Assembly: GCF_003611635.1 (NCBI RefSeq) | Contig: NZ_RAVZ01000026.1 | Coordinates: 1-46,823 of the forward strand | Direction: 5' to 3' | Origin: Corallococcus terminator | GTDB taxonomy: Bacteria; Myxococcota; Myxococcia; Myxococcales; Myxococcaceae | Length of the DNA stretch: 46,823 bases | Part shown: positions 8,402 to 17,087 of the stretch, piece by piece | How positions within the stretch are numbered: the first letter of the stretch is position 1 | Layout: the number at the start of each line of letters is the position of its first letter | The notes under the pieces: model-generated | What the model saw: only the letters and a program-made list of their open reading frames with translations | Told to the model about the DNA's origin: nothing | Database searches by the model: none | Position numbers and translations under genes: made by a program

Positions 8402-10153
8402 CTACTCCGTCGCCGCCCGCGCCGCCTCCAGGGTGGCCGCGGTGCGCAGCCATCCGTCGGCCTGGGCGTCCAGGTGGGACAGCAGGTCCGTGAAGAAGCG
8501 CGTCTCCAATGCCTGCGCCAGCGTGGCCCCATGGGCATCCGCCCATTTGCGCGTCACCGTCGCGCGCACCTGGGCCCCCAGCAGGTCCACGAAGCGCTCC
8601 AGGAGCGGCGTGGACAGGAGCGTCCCCGCCCACACCACCGCGTCATGTCCCAAACCGCCGGTGGCCACCGTCACCACCGCCGCCGCCCCCGACGGCACCG
8701 AGTACACCAGCGTGGTGAGCGTCTGGAGCATCTCCTCGCGCATGCCGCCCTGCAGCTCGCGGCCCACCAGCTCACGACAGAAGTCATACAGCGTCGCCCG
8801 GTCCGCCGCGTGCGCGTGCAACGCGCCCAGCTCCAGCGGCGCATCCAGTCGGCCGAGCATCGCGGGCCCGAAGGACTCCGCCAGCTTCTGCTTCGTCTCC
8901 GCGTCCCCGCGCCACGCGGCGACCTCCGGCGCGAAGGCGTCCACCAGGCGCCGCAACCCGTCCTTCAGTGAGTCGTCCACCGCCTGCGTGGGCAGCGCTT
9001 CGTGGGGCCGGGGACCGGTGAAGGACTCGCGCACCTTGCGGGTCACGAACGTGAGCGCCGTGGCCAGTCCCCGGAACGGCAGTCGCACCATCCGGTGGAA
9101 GGTGCTGCGCGCGTCCAGTTCGTCGCGGAACGCATCCACGAGCACGTCCGCGGGCACCGCCTTCAACGCGGCCTGCGCGCCAATGCCCCGCAGGTCGTGC
9201 CGCAGCCGTTGCCGCAGCCGCTCCGGCTCCCGTGCCGCGCGGGTCGCCGCCCGGGCCACCGCGTCCAGCTCCGCGCGTGCATCCGACAGCGATGCCTCCA
9301 GCGCCCGGGCCTTCAACTCGCGCGCATGCTCCGCCTGTCCCAGCAGCGCGGCGAGCGGAGGCCGTCCATCCAGCGGCTCGGTGGAGAGCGGCTTCAGTCC
9401 CGCCTCCACGTCCGGCTGGTGCGGCGCCAGGTAGCGCGCGAGCGGCGGGTGGCCCACGTCCTGGGCCAGCTTCTCCAGGTGGCCCCGGGCCACGTCCTCG
9501 CGGGTGGCCTCGTTGTAGACGAGCAGGTACGGACGCCCGTGGCCCACGGCCGCGCGCAGGAAGTCCACCAGCGCCGCGTTCTGGTACGTCTGCCGGCTCA
9601 CCACGAACACCAGCACGTCCACCGTGACGAGCAGCGCTTCGGCCCGCTCGCGGTTGTCGCGGTACACGCTGTCGAAGTCCGGCGTGTCCATCACCAGCAG
9701 TCCGCGTGGCACCGCGTCCGACAGCACCAGGTACAGCCGGCCCGCGGGCCCGGGCGCATCCACGGGGGCGACCGTGCCCTCCACCACCGGGACGATGTCG
9801 TAGCGCTGCGTGAGCACGTCCTTCAGCTCGCCCGTCCACGTCTCCGGATTCGCCGCGGCCAGGCACTGCTTGGTCAGTCCGCCCTCGGGGCGCGCGGGGG
9901 ACAGGGACGCCTTCGCCAGCGCGTTGAAGAGCGTGGACTTGCCGACGTTGTTGGGTCCGGCGATGGCCACGAGGAGCAGGGGCACGTCCGCCGTGCCGGA
10001 GCCCAGGCGGGGCAACAGGTCGCGGCGCAGGCGTTCGGCCAGGCGGCGGGCCATGTCGGCATCGGTGCCTTCCGGAAACAGCTCCGAGGCGGGCAGGGCT
10101 TCCAGGGCGGACGCGAGGGCGGTGCGCAGGGCGCGAGGGTCCTTCATGGGCAT
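8402..10153 (-). CDS. Dynamin-like / Era-type GTPase
   Basis: Predicted membrane-associated GTPase of 583 residues. Starts at 10153 (MPMKD) or 10147 are equivalent; the longer frame to 10228 adds a poor N-terminus. G1 is GPNNVGKST (66-74), G3 is DTPDFDS (156-162), and the G4 position has NEAT (213-216) instead of NKxD or TKxD, so base recognition may differ. The C-terminal half is long amphipathic helix, with two short hydrophobic stretches (around the LPFRGLATALTF segment and the SGAAAVVTVATGGLG segment). This resembles bacterial dynamin-like proteins that bind membranes. It probably forms a two-gene transcript with the DAC-like gene and diverges from the thioredoxin gene. A ribosome or cell-cycle GTPase is possible, but the long helical C-terminus argues for the dynamin family. 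Confidence 0.75.
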   Translation of the reverse strand: MPMKDPRALRTALASALEALPASELFPEGTDADMARRLAERLRRDLLPRLGSGTADVPLLLVAIAGPNNVGKSTLFNALAKASLSPARPEGGLTKQCLAAANPETWTGELKDVLTQRYDIVPVVEGTVAPVDAPGPAGRLYLVLSDAVPRGLLVMDTPDFDSVYRDNRERAEALLVTVDVLVFVVSRQTYQNAALVDFLRAAVGHGRPYLLVYNEATREDVARGHLEKLAQDVGHPPLARYLAPHQPDVEAGLKPLSTEPLDGRPPLAALLGQAEHARELKARALEASLSDARAELDAVARAATRAAREPERLRQRLRHDLRGIGAQAALKAVPADVLVDAFRDELDARSTFHRMVRLPFRGLATALTFVTRKVRESFTGPRPHEALPTQAVDDSLKDGLRRLVDAFAPEVAAWRGDAETKQKLAESFGPAMLGRLDAPLELGALHAHAADRATLYDFCRELVGRELQGGMREEMLQTLTTLVYSVPSGAAAVVTVATGGLGHDAVVWAGTLLSTPLLERFVDLLGAQVRATVTRKWADAHGATLAQALETRFFTDLLSHLDAQADGWLRTAATLEAARAATE

Positions 10154-10253
10154 AGGGGCCCGCGCAGGACAGCACGCACGCGCGCCGGTGCCCAGACAAT
10201 GTGTGCGCGCACTGTCCACCGGGGACATCCACGACGGTGCCGCGCCGCGCTGG

Positions 10254-10259
10254 TAGGGT
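10254..10259 (+). promoter_or_regulatory. Possible -10 element (TAGGGT) for near-leaderless start
   Basis: TAGGGT ends 7 bases before the ATG at 10267, and no Shine-Dalgarno sequence is seen in between. If it is a -10, transcription would begin at or next to the start codon. Confidence 0.35.
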
Positions 10260-10266
10260 GCGCCGC

Positions 10267-11637
10267 ATGCGCTCCCTCCTCGTCTGCCTGCTTCTGTCGG
10301 GGTCCATCGCCTGCACCGCCACGCACGCCAACGCGCCCGTGGCCGACGCGCACGCTCAAGGCCCGCTGCCCTTCATCCCGGACGACTACGCCCGCGCGCT
10401 CGCCGATGCGAAGGCGAAGGGCGTGCCCCTGTTCGTCGACACGTGGGCACCGTGGTGTCACACCTGCCGCTCCATGCGCGCCTACGTCTTCACCGACAAG
10501 GCCCTGGCGAAGCACGCGGACCGCTTCGTTTGGCTGGAGCTCAACACCGACCTGACCCAGAACGCGACGTTCCAGGAGAAGTATCCGGTGGAGTTCTGGC
10601 CCACCTTCTTCATCATCGATCCGCGCGAGGAGAAGGCCCTCCTGCGCTTCGCCGGCAGCGCCACGGTGCCCCAGTTGGAGCGCCTCTTCGAGGACGGCGA
10701 ACTCGCGTACAAGGGCGGCGCCACGGGCGCGGATGCACTGCTCGCCCGGGGCGACGCGCTCTACGGTGAGCGCAAGCCCGCGGAGGCCGCCGAGGCCCTG
10801 TCGCTCGCGCTCGCGGAGGCCCCCGCCGACTGGTCCCGCCGGGGCCGTGCGCTGGAGTCGCTGCTGATGGCCCAATACGGCGCGAAGCAGTACGTGCCGT
10901 GTGCCCAGAAGGCCGTGGCGGAGCTGCCGAAGGTGCCGCGCTCGCTCAACCTGGCCAACGGCGTCCTCAACGGCCTCTCCTGCGCGCTGGCCATTCCGGC
11001 GGGCACACCCGAGGCCGCCGACCTTCGCCACGCGCTGGAGGCGAAGGCGCGTGAGGTGCTCGCGCCTCCCGCCATCGCGATGGCCGCGGATGACCGCTCC
11101 GGCCTGTACGAGGTGCTGGTGGAGGCGCGCAAGGCGGACCAGGACACCGCGGGCGCGAAGAAGGTGGCGGAGGAGTGGCTCGCATTCCTGGAGGGCGAGG
11201 CCGCGAAGGCGCCCAACCCCGAGGCGCGCACCGTGTTCGATTCGCACCGCATGCTCGCGGCGATGACGCTGGAGCAGCCGCAGCGTGCCATCCCCGCGCT
11301 GGAGCAGAGCGAGCGCGACCTGCCGAAGGACTACAACCCGCCCGCGCGGCTCGCGACGCTGTACCGCCTGTCGGGGCGGCTGGATGACGCGCTCGCCGCG
11401 AACGACCGGGCCCTGGCGCGCGTGCAGGGGGCGCGGCGGCTGTCCGTCCTTTCCGGCCGCGCGGACATCTACGTGGCCCGCAAGGACACCGCCTCCGCGA
11501 CGAAGACGCTGGAGGAGGCGCTCACCTTCGTGAAGACGCTGCCCGCTGCCCAGGTGTCGCCGCGTCAGGTCGAAGGGCTTGAGAAGAAGCTCGCCGGCCT
11601 CAAGACTCCGGCCGCATCTCCAGGCGCGGCGCCGTAG
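10267..11637 (+). CDS. Thioredoxin-domain lipoprotein with TPR region
   Basis: Predicted periplasmic thiol-disulfide protein, 456 residues. A short signal with the lipobox SIAC puts the lipidated Cys at residue 16. The thioredoxin fold covers about residues 36-165 and contains the active site WAPWCHTC (Cys64, Cys67) and the cis-Pro region PVEFWPTFF. The remaining ~280 residues are Ala/Leu-rich helical hairpins of TPR type (for example the AEAAEALSLALAEAP segment), probably for protein interaction. The CHTC active site differs from CGPC (thioredoxin) and CPHC (DsbA) and is closer to DUF255/DsbD-gamma-like thioredoxins. It stands alone as a transcription unit, divergent from the GTPase. Substrate unknown. 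Confidence 0.82.
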   Translation: MRSLLVCLLLSGSIACTATHANAPVADAHAQGPLPFIPDDYARALADAKAKGVPLFVDTWAPWCHTCRSMRAYVFTDKALAKHADRFVWLELNTDLTQNATFQEKYPVEFWPTFFIIDPREEKALLRFAGSATVPQLERLFEDGELAYKGGATGADALLARGDALYGERKPAEAAEALSLALAEAPADWSRRGRALESLLMAQYGAKQYVPCAQKAVAELPKVPRSLNLANGVLNGLSCALAIPAGTPEAADLRHALEAKAREVLAPPAIAMAADDRSGLYEVLVEARKADQDTAGAKKVAEEWLAFLEGEAAKAPNPEARTVFDSHRMLAAMTLEQPQRAIPALEQSERDLPKDYNPPARLATLYRLSGRLDDALAANDRALARVQGARRLSVLSGRADIYVARKDTASATKTLEEALTFVKTLPAAQVSPRQVEGLEKKLAGLKTPAASPGAAP

Positions 11638-11655
11638 TCCGCAGTCCAGAGCATC

Positions 11656-11693
11656 CCCTTCGCGCGTGCCGTGAATCCGGACCGCGCGAAGGG
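11656..11693. terminator. 11-bp perfect inverted repeat downstream of thioredoxin gene
   Basis: CCCTTCGCGCG (11656-11666) pairs perfectly with CGCGCGAAGGG (11683-11693) across a 16-base loop. It lies in the 178-base gap between convergent genes. No T-run follows, so it may be a transcript-end structure rather than a classic intrinsic terminator. The rest of the gap shows no gene. Confidence 0.45.
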
Positions 11694-11815
11694 TCCACGC
11701 GGTTCGGAGCGTCGACCCGCGCGGACGAAGAGCGTTGGGCCTGGGTTCGGCGTCTCGATGCGGAGTCAGGCCTCGCGCAGGCGCAAAGCCCGTGTTGAAG
11801 CGGTGCCGAGCAGCC

Positions 11816-12964
11816 TCAAGAAGCCAGGGGCACCGCGCGCCGCGTCTCCAGGTCGAACAGTTCGAAGTCCTCGGCCCTGCCCTCGCGCATGGCGCCATCG
11901 GTGAACACCATCACCGCTTCACTCGGGCCTGTGTCCCGCGGAGGCCCGTGCGCGTACTCCACGCGCGTCCCCTCCGTCACCAGATGGCGCAGCACTCCGT
12001 CCCGCACCGGCCCCGGGGACACCAGCTCTCGGACCCGCTTGTCGCGCGTGTGGCCCACCACCTGGGTCAACCCGAGGGGCAGCCGCCGGGGATCGAACCG
12101 CCGCCGGGGCGTCCCGCGCACGCGCTCCGCGTCCTCCGCCTGGAGGCTGGGCCGCTGGTAGAAGATGCCCGTTCCCTCGCCCGACGCCGCGTTGCCCGGG
12201 TGGTGCAATCGCGGCAGCACCAGCGGCCCGTCCGTCCACGCCGCCACCGTCCGGTCCATCACGCCGTTGAGCGCGTCCGCCACCGCGCGCGCATCCGCCC
12301 ATCGCTCGCGCTCAAGCCCCACCACCTCCAGGTCCTCGCGCGTGACGCCCGCGTGCAACACCAGCAGCGCCGCCCCCGCCGCATGCGCCACGCGGAATCG
12401 CCGCGCCCGCAGCAGGTGCTCCACCCACGCACGCTGCTCCTCGTTCCACGCACTGAAGTCCCGCGCCACCAGCTCCACGGTGGGCAGCCCCGGCCAGCGC
12501 GCGATGAAGTCCCGTTCGGCCGCCGCGTCCGTGTCGTCCCCCCGGTAGAGCCCATCCGCCTCCACCTGCGCCTCGCGGAAGGTCGCATCGGTGAAGTCCG
12601 CCAGCTCCCCAACGCGTCCCAGGTCGTGGTTGCCCAGGAGCAGCACGGTTTGATCCGCTGGATGCGACGCGAGCCACGCCACCAATCGCAGGCCGCTTCG
12701 GGCCACACGCTCGCGCTCGGACGCGGGGCCCCAGTCGAAGTGGTCGCCCACGGACACCAGGCACACGTCCGGGTGCAGCCCTCCGTCCTCGCCCAGCAAC
12801 CCGTGCAGCGACAGGATGGACATCACCCGCTCGAAGTCCGCCTGCGGATCTCCCATCGCCACATGCCGCGTGCGGCGGCGCCCGTCCGGGGGCGTCGCAT
12901 GCGGCCCCTTCGCCACGGCCGCGTCGGCGCGGGCCAACGCCTTCTTGAGGAGCGCTTCGTCCAT
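11816..12964 (-). CDS. Calcineurin-like metallophosphoesterase
   Basis: Predicted dinuclear-metal phosphoesterase of 382 residues, cytoplasmic (no signal). The metal-binding motifs appear in family order: GDPQAD (38-43), GDHFDWG (73-79), GNHD (111-114), then LHAG and VGHT further on. The first motif has Gln where most members have His (D-x-H), a variant that may alter metal site 1. The substrate is unknown; relatives include protein phosphatases and nucleotide phosphoesterases. It lies 57 bases downstream of the LuxR-type regulator on the same strand, yet has its own TAGGAT hexamer 6 bases before the ATG, so it may be transcribed independently. Confidence 0.8.
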   Translation of the reverse strand: MDEALLKKALARADAAVAKGPHATPPDGRRRTRHVAMGDPQADFERVMSILSLHGLLGEDGGLHPDVCLVSVGDHFDWGPASERERVARSGLRLVAWLASHPADQTVLLLGNHDLGRVGELADFTDATFREAQVEADGLYRGDDTDAAAERDFIARWPGLPTVELVARDFSAWNEEQRAWVEHLLRARRFRVAHAAGAALLVLHAGVTREDLEVVGLERERWADARAVADALNGVMDRTVAAWTDGPLVLPRLHHPGNAASGEGTGIFYQRPSLQAEDAERVRGTPRRRFDPRRLPLGLTQVVGHTRDKRVRELVSPGPVRDGVLRHLVTEGTRVEYAHGPPRDTGPSEAVMVFTDGAMREGRAEDFELFDLETRRAVPLAS

Positions 12965-12970
12965 CCCCTC

Positions 12971-12976
12971 ATCCTA
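12971..12976 (-). promoter_or_regulatory. Possible -10 element (TAGGAT) for leaderless start
   Basis: On the minus strand TAGGAT is followed by GAGGGG and then ATG (12964). The six-base gap would place the transcription start on the initiation codon. GAGG is also a possible ribosome site but is too close to the ATG. Confidence 0.35.
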
Positions 12977-13021
12977 CGCATGCCCCGCGCGGCGCCCCAC
13001 CTGCCTCGGAGGGGCCTCGCG

Positions 13022-14146
13022 TCAGGACTGGAAGAAGCGCGAGATGAGCGCGGAGCGGCTCTCCACCTGGGCCTTGTTCAGCAGGTGCGTGACGTGCACC
13101 TCCACCGTGCGCTCGGCGCAACCCAGGTGCAGGGCGATCGCCTTGTTCGTCTCCCCCTGCACCACGTGCTCCAACACCTGCGCCTCGCGGGCGGTGAGCC
13201 CCCAGCGCTGGGCCAGCACCGGGAGCTTCGCGCTCGGCTCGATGGCCGGTGGGCCCGGATCCAGCACCAGATAGTGGTCCGGCAGTCCCGCCGTGCGCAG
13301 CGGCCCGGAGGAGAAGAGGGGCCCCGTGCCCGGAGGGCTCCGGATGCAGTCGCGCACCTGCGCCGTCAGGCCCTGGACGTCCTGGTCCAACCGGGTCCGG
13401 CCTGCCTTGTTGGTGTGCATCACCCGGCCGCTGAACGTGACGACCCACGCGGGCCGCCCCAGCACCTCCAACGCCGCCCCCAGCGCCGAACCCAGGAGCC
13501 CCGCTTCCCGCAGCCTCCGGTCCATGGCCATCCGCCGCTGGATGGCCGGCGTCAGCATCTGGAGCATCTGCTGCTCCCGCTCCGTGAAGGGCTCGGGGCG
13601 GAAGGCCCCCACCCAGCCGAGCAGCGTCTCGCCCTCGCACACCAGCACCCGCAACTGGGCCATGTGCTCCAACCCCAGACGTTGGTACAGGCCCATGGCG
13701 TGGACGGCGAGCTGGGTCCGGGCCCGCTCCCACTCCGCCTCGCTCAACCCCAGCCGCTCCCACAGCGTGCCGTTGCCAGCCAGGGGCAGGGCGCGCAGCG
13801 TCTCCGTCAGCCCCAGCGCGGAGAAGCGCATCGGTTGGTTGCGCTGGGCCGGTGGCGGCCGCGCCGGGTCGAAGTAGCCAAAGCCACTCCCCGCCGGCGG
13901 CAACGACGCGTCGAACAGCTCCGCCAGCACCGGGGGCGGTTCGGGGAAGCCCACGCCGTGGACGAAGGTGGTGTGGTAGCGGTCCGCACCTGCGTCCACC
14001 CCGTAGGCCGCCGTCCGCTCCGCGCGCAAGGCGTCCCGGAGGGCCACGAGGACCGTGGGCAGGGCCTCGGAGCCGGGTTCCACCACCCCCAGCAGGCCCT
14101 CCAACTCCCTCAGCAGGCGTTGGTCCTCGGAAATCAAATCAATCAC
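13022..14146 (-). CDS. LuxR-family transcriptional regulator
   Basis: DNA-binding regulator of 374 residues with a GTG start at 14146. The C-terminal ~65 residues are a LuxR/GerE helix-turn-helix: LTAREAQVLEHVVQGETNKAIA followed by the recognition helix region ERTVEVHVTHLLNKAQVESR. Upstream are a GAF-like segment (about residues 10-190) and a PAS-like segment (about 230-300, with the PAWVVTFSGRVMHTNKAG strand pattern), so it probably senses a ligand directly. No phospho-acceptor receiver is seen. The promoter carries a 12-bp palindrome between its -10 and the expected -35, which suggests autoregulation or control by another repressor. The targets cannot be told from the sequence; the adjacent phosphoesterase is one candidate. 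Confidence 0.8.
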   Translation of the reverse strand: MIDLISEDQRLLRELEGLLGVVEPGSEALPTVLVALRDALRAERTAAYGVDAGADRYHTTFVHGVGFPEPPPVLAELFDASLPPAGSGFGYFDPARPPPAQRNQPMRFSALGLTETLRALPLAGNGTLWERLGLSEAEWERARTQLAVHAMGLYQRLGLEHMAQLRVLVCEGETLLGWVGAFRPEPFTEREQQMLQMLTPAIQRRMAMDRRLREAGLLGSALGAALEVLGRPAWVVTFSGRVMHTNKAGRTRLDQDVQGLTAQVRDCIRSPPGTGPLFSSGPLRTAGLPDHYLVLDPGPPAIEPSAKLPVLAQRWGLTAREAQVLEHVVQGETNKAIALHLGCAERTVEVHVTHLLNKAQVESRSALISRFFQS

Positions 14147-14548
14147 GGTTTCTTAGTATATCCATTGGCGCCAATTGGAAGACTTGTGAGGTCGGAAGTG
14201 GAATCCACAGCCCTTCCCTCTGTCCGGGTGGGAAGTCATTCCAGGCATACCGAGTCGTTTAGGACTCGCGTGCTTTCCTCAATAGAAATGGCTTTCGGCG
14301 GGGGGCACGATGCCGCTCCGTGCCCTTCCGGGGGGGTGGGCCGACCTGGAGTCGAAGAAACCGTGTGTGCGCGCGCCGGCGTTCCCCCAGGGATGTCCGG
14401 CGCGCTGCCCCTTTTTCCGACGACCCTTCCTGGAACGCCGGTGCGTGTCCGACACCCCACGCATCCGGTGTCATATCGCGCCAGGGCGTGACGTGGCGCG
14501 GCGATGATGGCTGCTCTCTCTGCCTGCCCGCACCGAGGAGGTCCTGAC
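14147..14548. other. 402-base divergent intergenic region
   Basis: Apart from the regulator promoter/operator at its left end and the Shine-Dalgarno GAGGAGGT (14535-14542) before the next gene, I see no gene here. The short open frames inside lack codon bias and ribosome sites. It has more A/T than its flanks near 14147-14300. Confidence 0.6.
14155..14175 (-). promoter_or_regulatory. TATACT -10 with ATTGGCGCCAAT palindrome (promoter/operator)
   Basis: On the minus strand TATACT (14160-14155) matches the sigma-70 -10 consensus at five of six positions and ends 8 bases before the GTG start, so the message would be nearly leaderless. Immediately upstream is a perfect 12-bp palindrome, ATTGGCGCCAAT (14164-14175), inside the expected -10/-35 spacer. 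No clear -35 is present. A protein bound there would occlude or remodel the promoter. Confidence 0.5.
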
Positions 14549-15721
14549 GTGACGCGTGACCATGCCTATTACGCCCGGGCGCTGGAGGGGCGGCGGCTGC
14601 CGTTGGCCTTCGCGGACGTGGACCTGCTGGGTGAGAACGCGGCGGCGCTGGTGCGGCGCGCGGGGGGCCGGCCGGTGCGCCTGGCCACGAAGTCGGTGCG
14701 GTGCGTGGCGCTGCTGCGGCGGGTGCTCGACGGGCATCCCGGCTTCCAGGGCCTCATGTGCTTCAGCGCCGACGAGGCCGTGCGGCTGCGCGAGCGCGGC
14801 TTTACGGACCTGCTCATGGGCTACCCCATCGTGGATCCGGAGGCCCTGGCGGAACTCTGCCGGCCCCCGGCGCCAGTGACGCTGATGGTGGACTGCCAGG
14901 AGCACGTGGTGCTCGCGGCCCGGGCGGCCCGGCGCCAAGGCACGCGAGTCCCCCTGTGCCTGGACGTGGACCTGTCGGTGGACCTGCCGGGGCTGCGCTT
15001 CGGCGTGCACCGCTCCCCGGTGCGCACGCCCGAGGACGCGCTGGCGGTGGCGCGGAGCATCGCGGCGGAAGGTGACGTGTTCCTCGCGGGCGTCATGGGC
15101 TACGAGGCGCAGCTCGCGGGCGTGCCGGACGCGGCGCCGCACGCCCGGGCGAAGAACCTGGCCATCCGCGCGCTCAAGCGGGCCTCCGTGGGGCCGGTGC
15201 GCACGCGAAGACAGTCGGTGGTGGCGGCGCTGAAGGACGCGGGCTTCCCGGTGCGCTTCGTGAACGGCGGCGGCACCGGCAGCCTGGAGACCACGCGCGA
15301 GGACTCGAGCGTCACCGAACTCACCGCGGGCAGCGGCCTGTACTCCCCCGCGCTCTTCGACGGCTATCGCGGCTTCCACCACCTGCCCGCGGTGGCCTTC
15401 GCCATCCCCGTCACGCGCCGTCCCGGCCCGGGCCTCTTCACCCTTCAGGGCGGCGGCTATGTGGCGTCTGGAGCGGCGGGCGCGGACAAGCTGCCCGTGC
15501 CCTACCTGCCCGAGGGCGCGAAGCTGTTGCCATTGGAAGGCGCGGGCGAGGTGCAGACGCCCATCGCGTACACGGGGCCGGTGCCCCTGCCGCTGGGCGC
15601 GCCCGTGTTCTTCCGGCACGCGAAGGCAGGCGAAATCTGCGAACACTTCCGCACGCTCCTGCTCATCTCGGAGGGACGTGTGGTGGATGAAGTCCCGACC
15701 TACCGGGGCGAGTGGGGATGA
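14549..15721 (+). CDS. PLP-dependent amino acid deaminase/aldolase (alanine racemase-like N-terminal fold)
   Basis: Predicted pyridoxal-phosphate enzyme of 390 residues, cytoplasmic. The GTG at 14549 was chosen because a near-perfect GAGGAGGT lies 6 bases upstream. The fold III TIM-barrel part includes a PLP-lysine candidate in the VRLATKSVR strand (about residue 45), and later the glycine-rich FVNGGGTGS phosphate loop and the ELTAGSGLYSPALFD segment. This pattern fits the D-threonine aldolase/D-serine dehydratase-like group. The exact substrate (a D-hydroxy amino acid) is inferred. The stop at 15721 is 4 bases before the next ATG, so the two form an operon; this enzyme is often paired with a sugar-lactone oxidase. 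Confidence 0.8.
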   Translation: MTRDHAYYARALEGRRLPLAFADVDLLGENAAALVRRAGGRPVRLATKSVRCVALLRRVLDGHPGFQGLMCFSADEAVRLRERGFTDLLMGYPIVDPEALAELCRPPAPVTLMVDCQEHVVLAARAARRQGTRVPLCLDVDLSVDLPGLRFGVHRSPVRTPEDALAVARSIAAEGDVFLAGVMGYEAQLAGVPDAAPHARAKNLAIRALKRASVGPVRTRRQSVVAALKDAGFPVRFVNGGGTGSLETTREDSSVTELTAGSGLYSPALFDGYRGFHHLPAVAFAIPVTRRPGPGLFTLQGGGYVASGAAGADKLPVPYLPEGAKLLPLEGAGEVQTPIAYTGPVPLPLGAPVFFRHAKAGEICEHFRTLLLISEGRVVDEVPTYRGEWG

Positions 15722-15725
15722 GGGC

Positions 15726-17087
15726 ATGGCGTCCGTGACGGCGAAGACGAAGACGTGGCGCAACTGGTCCGGCGCGGTGGTGGCCCACCCGTCGGAGTTC
15801 CTCCAGCCCGCGTCGGTGGACGCACTGAAGGCCGCGCTCCGCGATGCCCAGGCACGGGGTCGCACCGTGCGGGTGGTGGGCAGCGGCCACTCCTTCCCGC
15901 CCCTGTGCGCGACGGACGAAACCATGGTGTCGCTCGGCGCCCTCTCCGGCGTCGAAGCGGTGGAGCCTGCCGCGCGCGAGGCCACCGTGTGGGCCGGCAC
16001 GAACCTGCGCGAGCTGGGCTCCCTGCTCGCGGCGCACGGCCTGGCGATGGAGAACCTGGGCGACATCAACAAGCAGTCACTCGGGGGCGCGCTGGGCACG
16101 GGCACGCACGGCACGGGCGTGGGGCTGGGCATCCTCTCCACGCAGGCGAAGGCCATCACGCTCGTCACCGCGAGCGGCGAGGAGGTGACGGGTTCGGAGG
16201 ACTCGGCGCCGGAGCTGCTCCAGGCGGCGCGCGTATCGCTGGGGGCGCTGGGAGTGGTGACGCGCGTGCGGCTGCGGCTCCTGCCCGCGTACCGGCTGCG
16301 GCTGACGCGGCGGAACCTGGGGCTGGAGGAATGCCTCTCCGGCCTGGATGAAGCGCGCGCTCGCCACCGGCACTACGAGTTCTTCTGGTTCCCCCACTCG
16401 GACCGGGTGATGACGAAGGCGATGGACCTCACCGACGAGGCGCCACACGGGGTGGGCGTGGGGCGCTGGCTCAACGAGATGGTGATGGAGAACGCGGTCT
16501 TCGGCGCGGTGAGCCGCGCGTGCCGGATGAACCCCGCGTGGTGCGCGCCGGTGAGCCGGCTGTCGGCGAAGCTGGCGTCGGAAGGGGTGCTGGCGGGACA
16601 GAGCCATGCGTTATTTGCCACGCCGCGCTTGGTCCGCTTCCAGGAGATGGAATACGGCGTGCCGGTGGAGCGGGGCCCGGACTGCCTGCGCGAGCTGTCC
16701 GAATACATCACGCGCGAGAAGCTGCCCGTGCACTTCCCGGTGGAGTACCGCTTCGTGCGCGGGGACGACGTGTTCCTGAGCCCGGCGCACGGCGGGGACC
16801 GGGCCTTCATCGCGGTGCACCAGTACCAGGGCATGCCCCTGGAGCCGTACTTCTCCGGCGCGGAGGCCATCTTCCGCAACCACGGGGGCCGGCCGCACTG
16901 GGGCAAGCTGCACACGCAGACGGCGGCGACGTTGAAACACCTGTATCCGCGCTGGGACGACTTCCAGCGCGTGCGCGAGCAACTGGACCCGGAGGGACGG
17001 TTCCTCAATCCCTATCTGCGACGTCTCTTCGTGGAGGAACAGCCTGCCCGTGCGCGGAGTGAATCCGAGAACGCACGGCTCGCGTAG
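15726..17087 (+). CDS. FAD-dependent sugar-lactone oxidase (D-arabinono-1,4-lactone oxidase family)
   Basis: Predicted FAD-linked oxidase of 453 residues, cytoplasmic. The N-terminal FAD-binding domain has VGSGHSF (about residues 51-57), which includes the His that carries flavin in some relatives, and LGTGTHGTG (about 124-132). The C-terminal half matches the ALO domain, with the HFPVEYRF and HWGKLHTQ segments close to the conserved C-terminal region. It would oxidise an aldonolactone or alditol using O2, giving an ascorbate-like product or a sugar acid; the substrate cannot be told. The ATG is preceded by GGGGATGAGGG overlapping the previous stop, consistent with coupling to the aldolase gene. 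Confidence 0.83.
   Translation: MASVTAKTKTWRNWSGAVVAHPSEFLQPASVDALKAALRDAQARGRTVRVVGSGHSFPPLCATDETMVSLGALSGVEAVEPAAREATVWAGTNLRELGSLLAAHGLAMENLGDINKQSLGGALGTGTHGTGVGLGILSTQAKAITLVTASGEEVTGSEDSAPELLQAARVSLGALGVVTRVRLRLLPAYRLRLTRRNLGLEECLSGLDEARARHRHYEFFWFPHSDRVMTKAMDLTDEAPHGVGVGRWLNEMVMENAVFGAVSRACRMNPAWCAPVSRLSAKLASEGVLAGQSHALFATPRLVRFQEMEYGVPVERGPDCLRELSEYITREKLPVHFPVEYRFVRGDDVFLSPAHGGDRAFIAVHQYQGMPLEPYFSGAEAIFRNHGGRPHWGKLHTQTAATLKHLYPRWDDFQRVREQLDPEGRFLNPYLRRLFVEEQPARARSESENARLA

Noticed and set aside
10144..11898. A 584-codon minus-strand frame opposite the thioredoxin gene
   Set aside because: It gives an Arg/His/Gly-rich translation without motifs, lies antisense to a well-formed CWxxC protein, and has no ribosome site.
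11735..14491. A 918-codon plus-strand open frame spanning the phosphoesterase and LuxR-type genes
   Set aside because: It is antisense to two genes with clear family motifs; its translation is His/Arg/Gln-rich and low in hydrophobic patterns. Such shadows are expected at this GC content.
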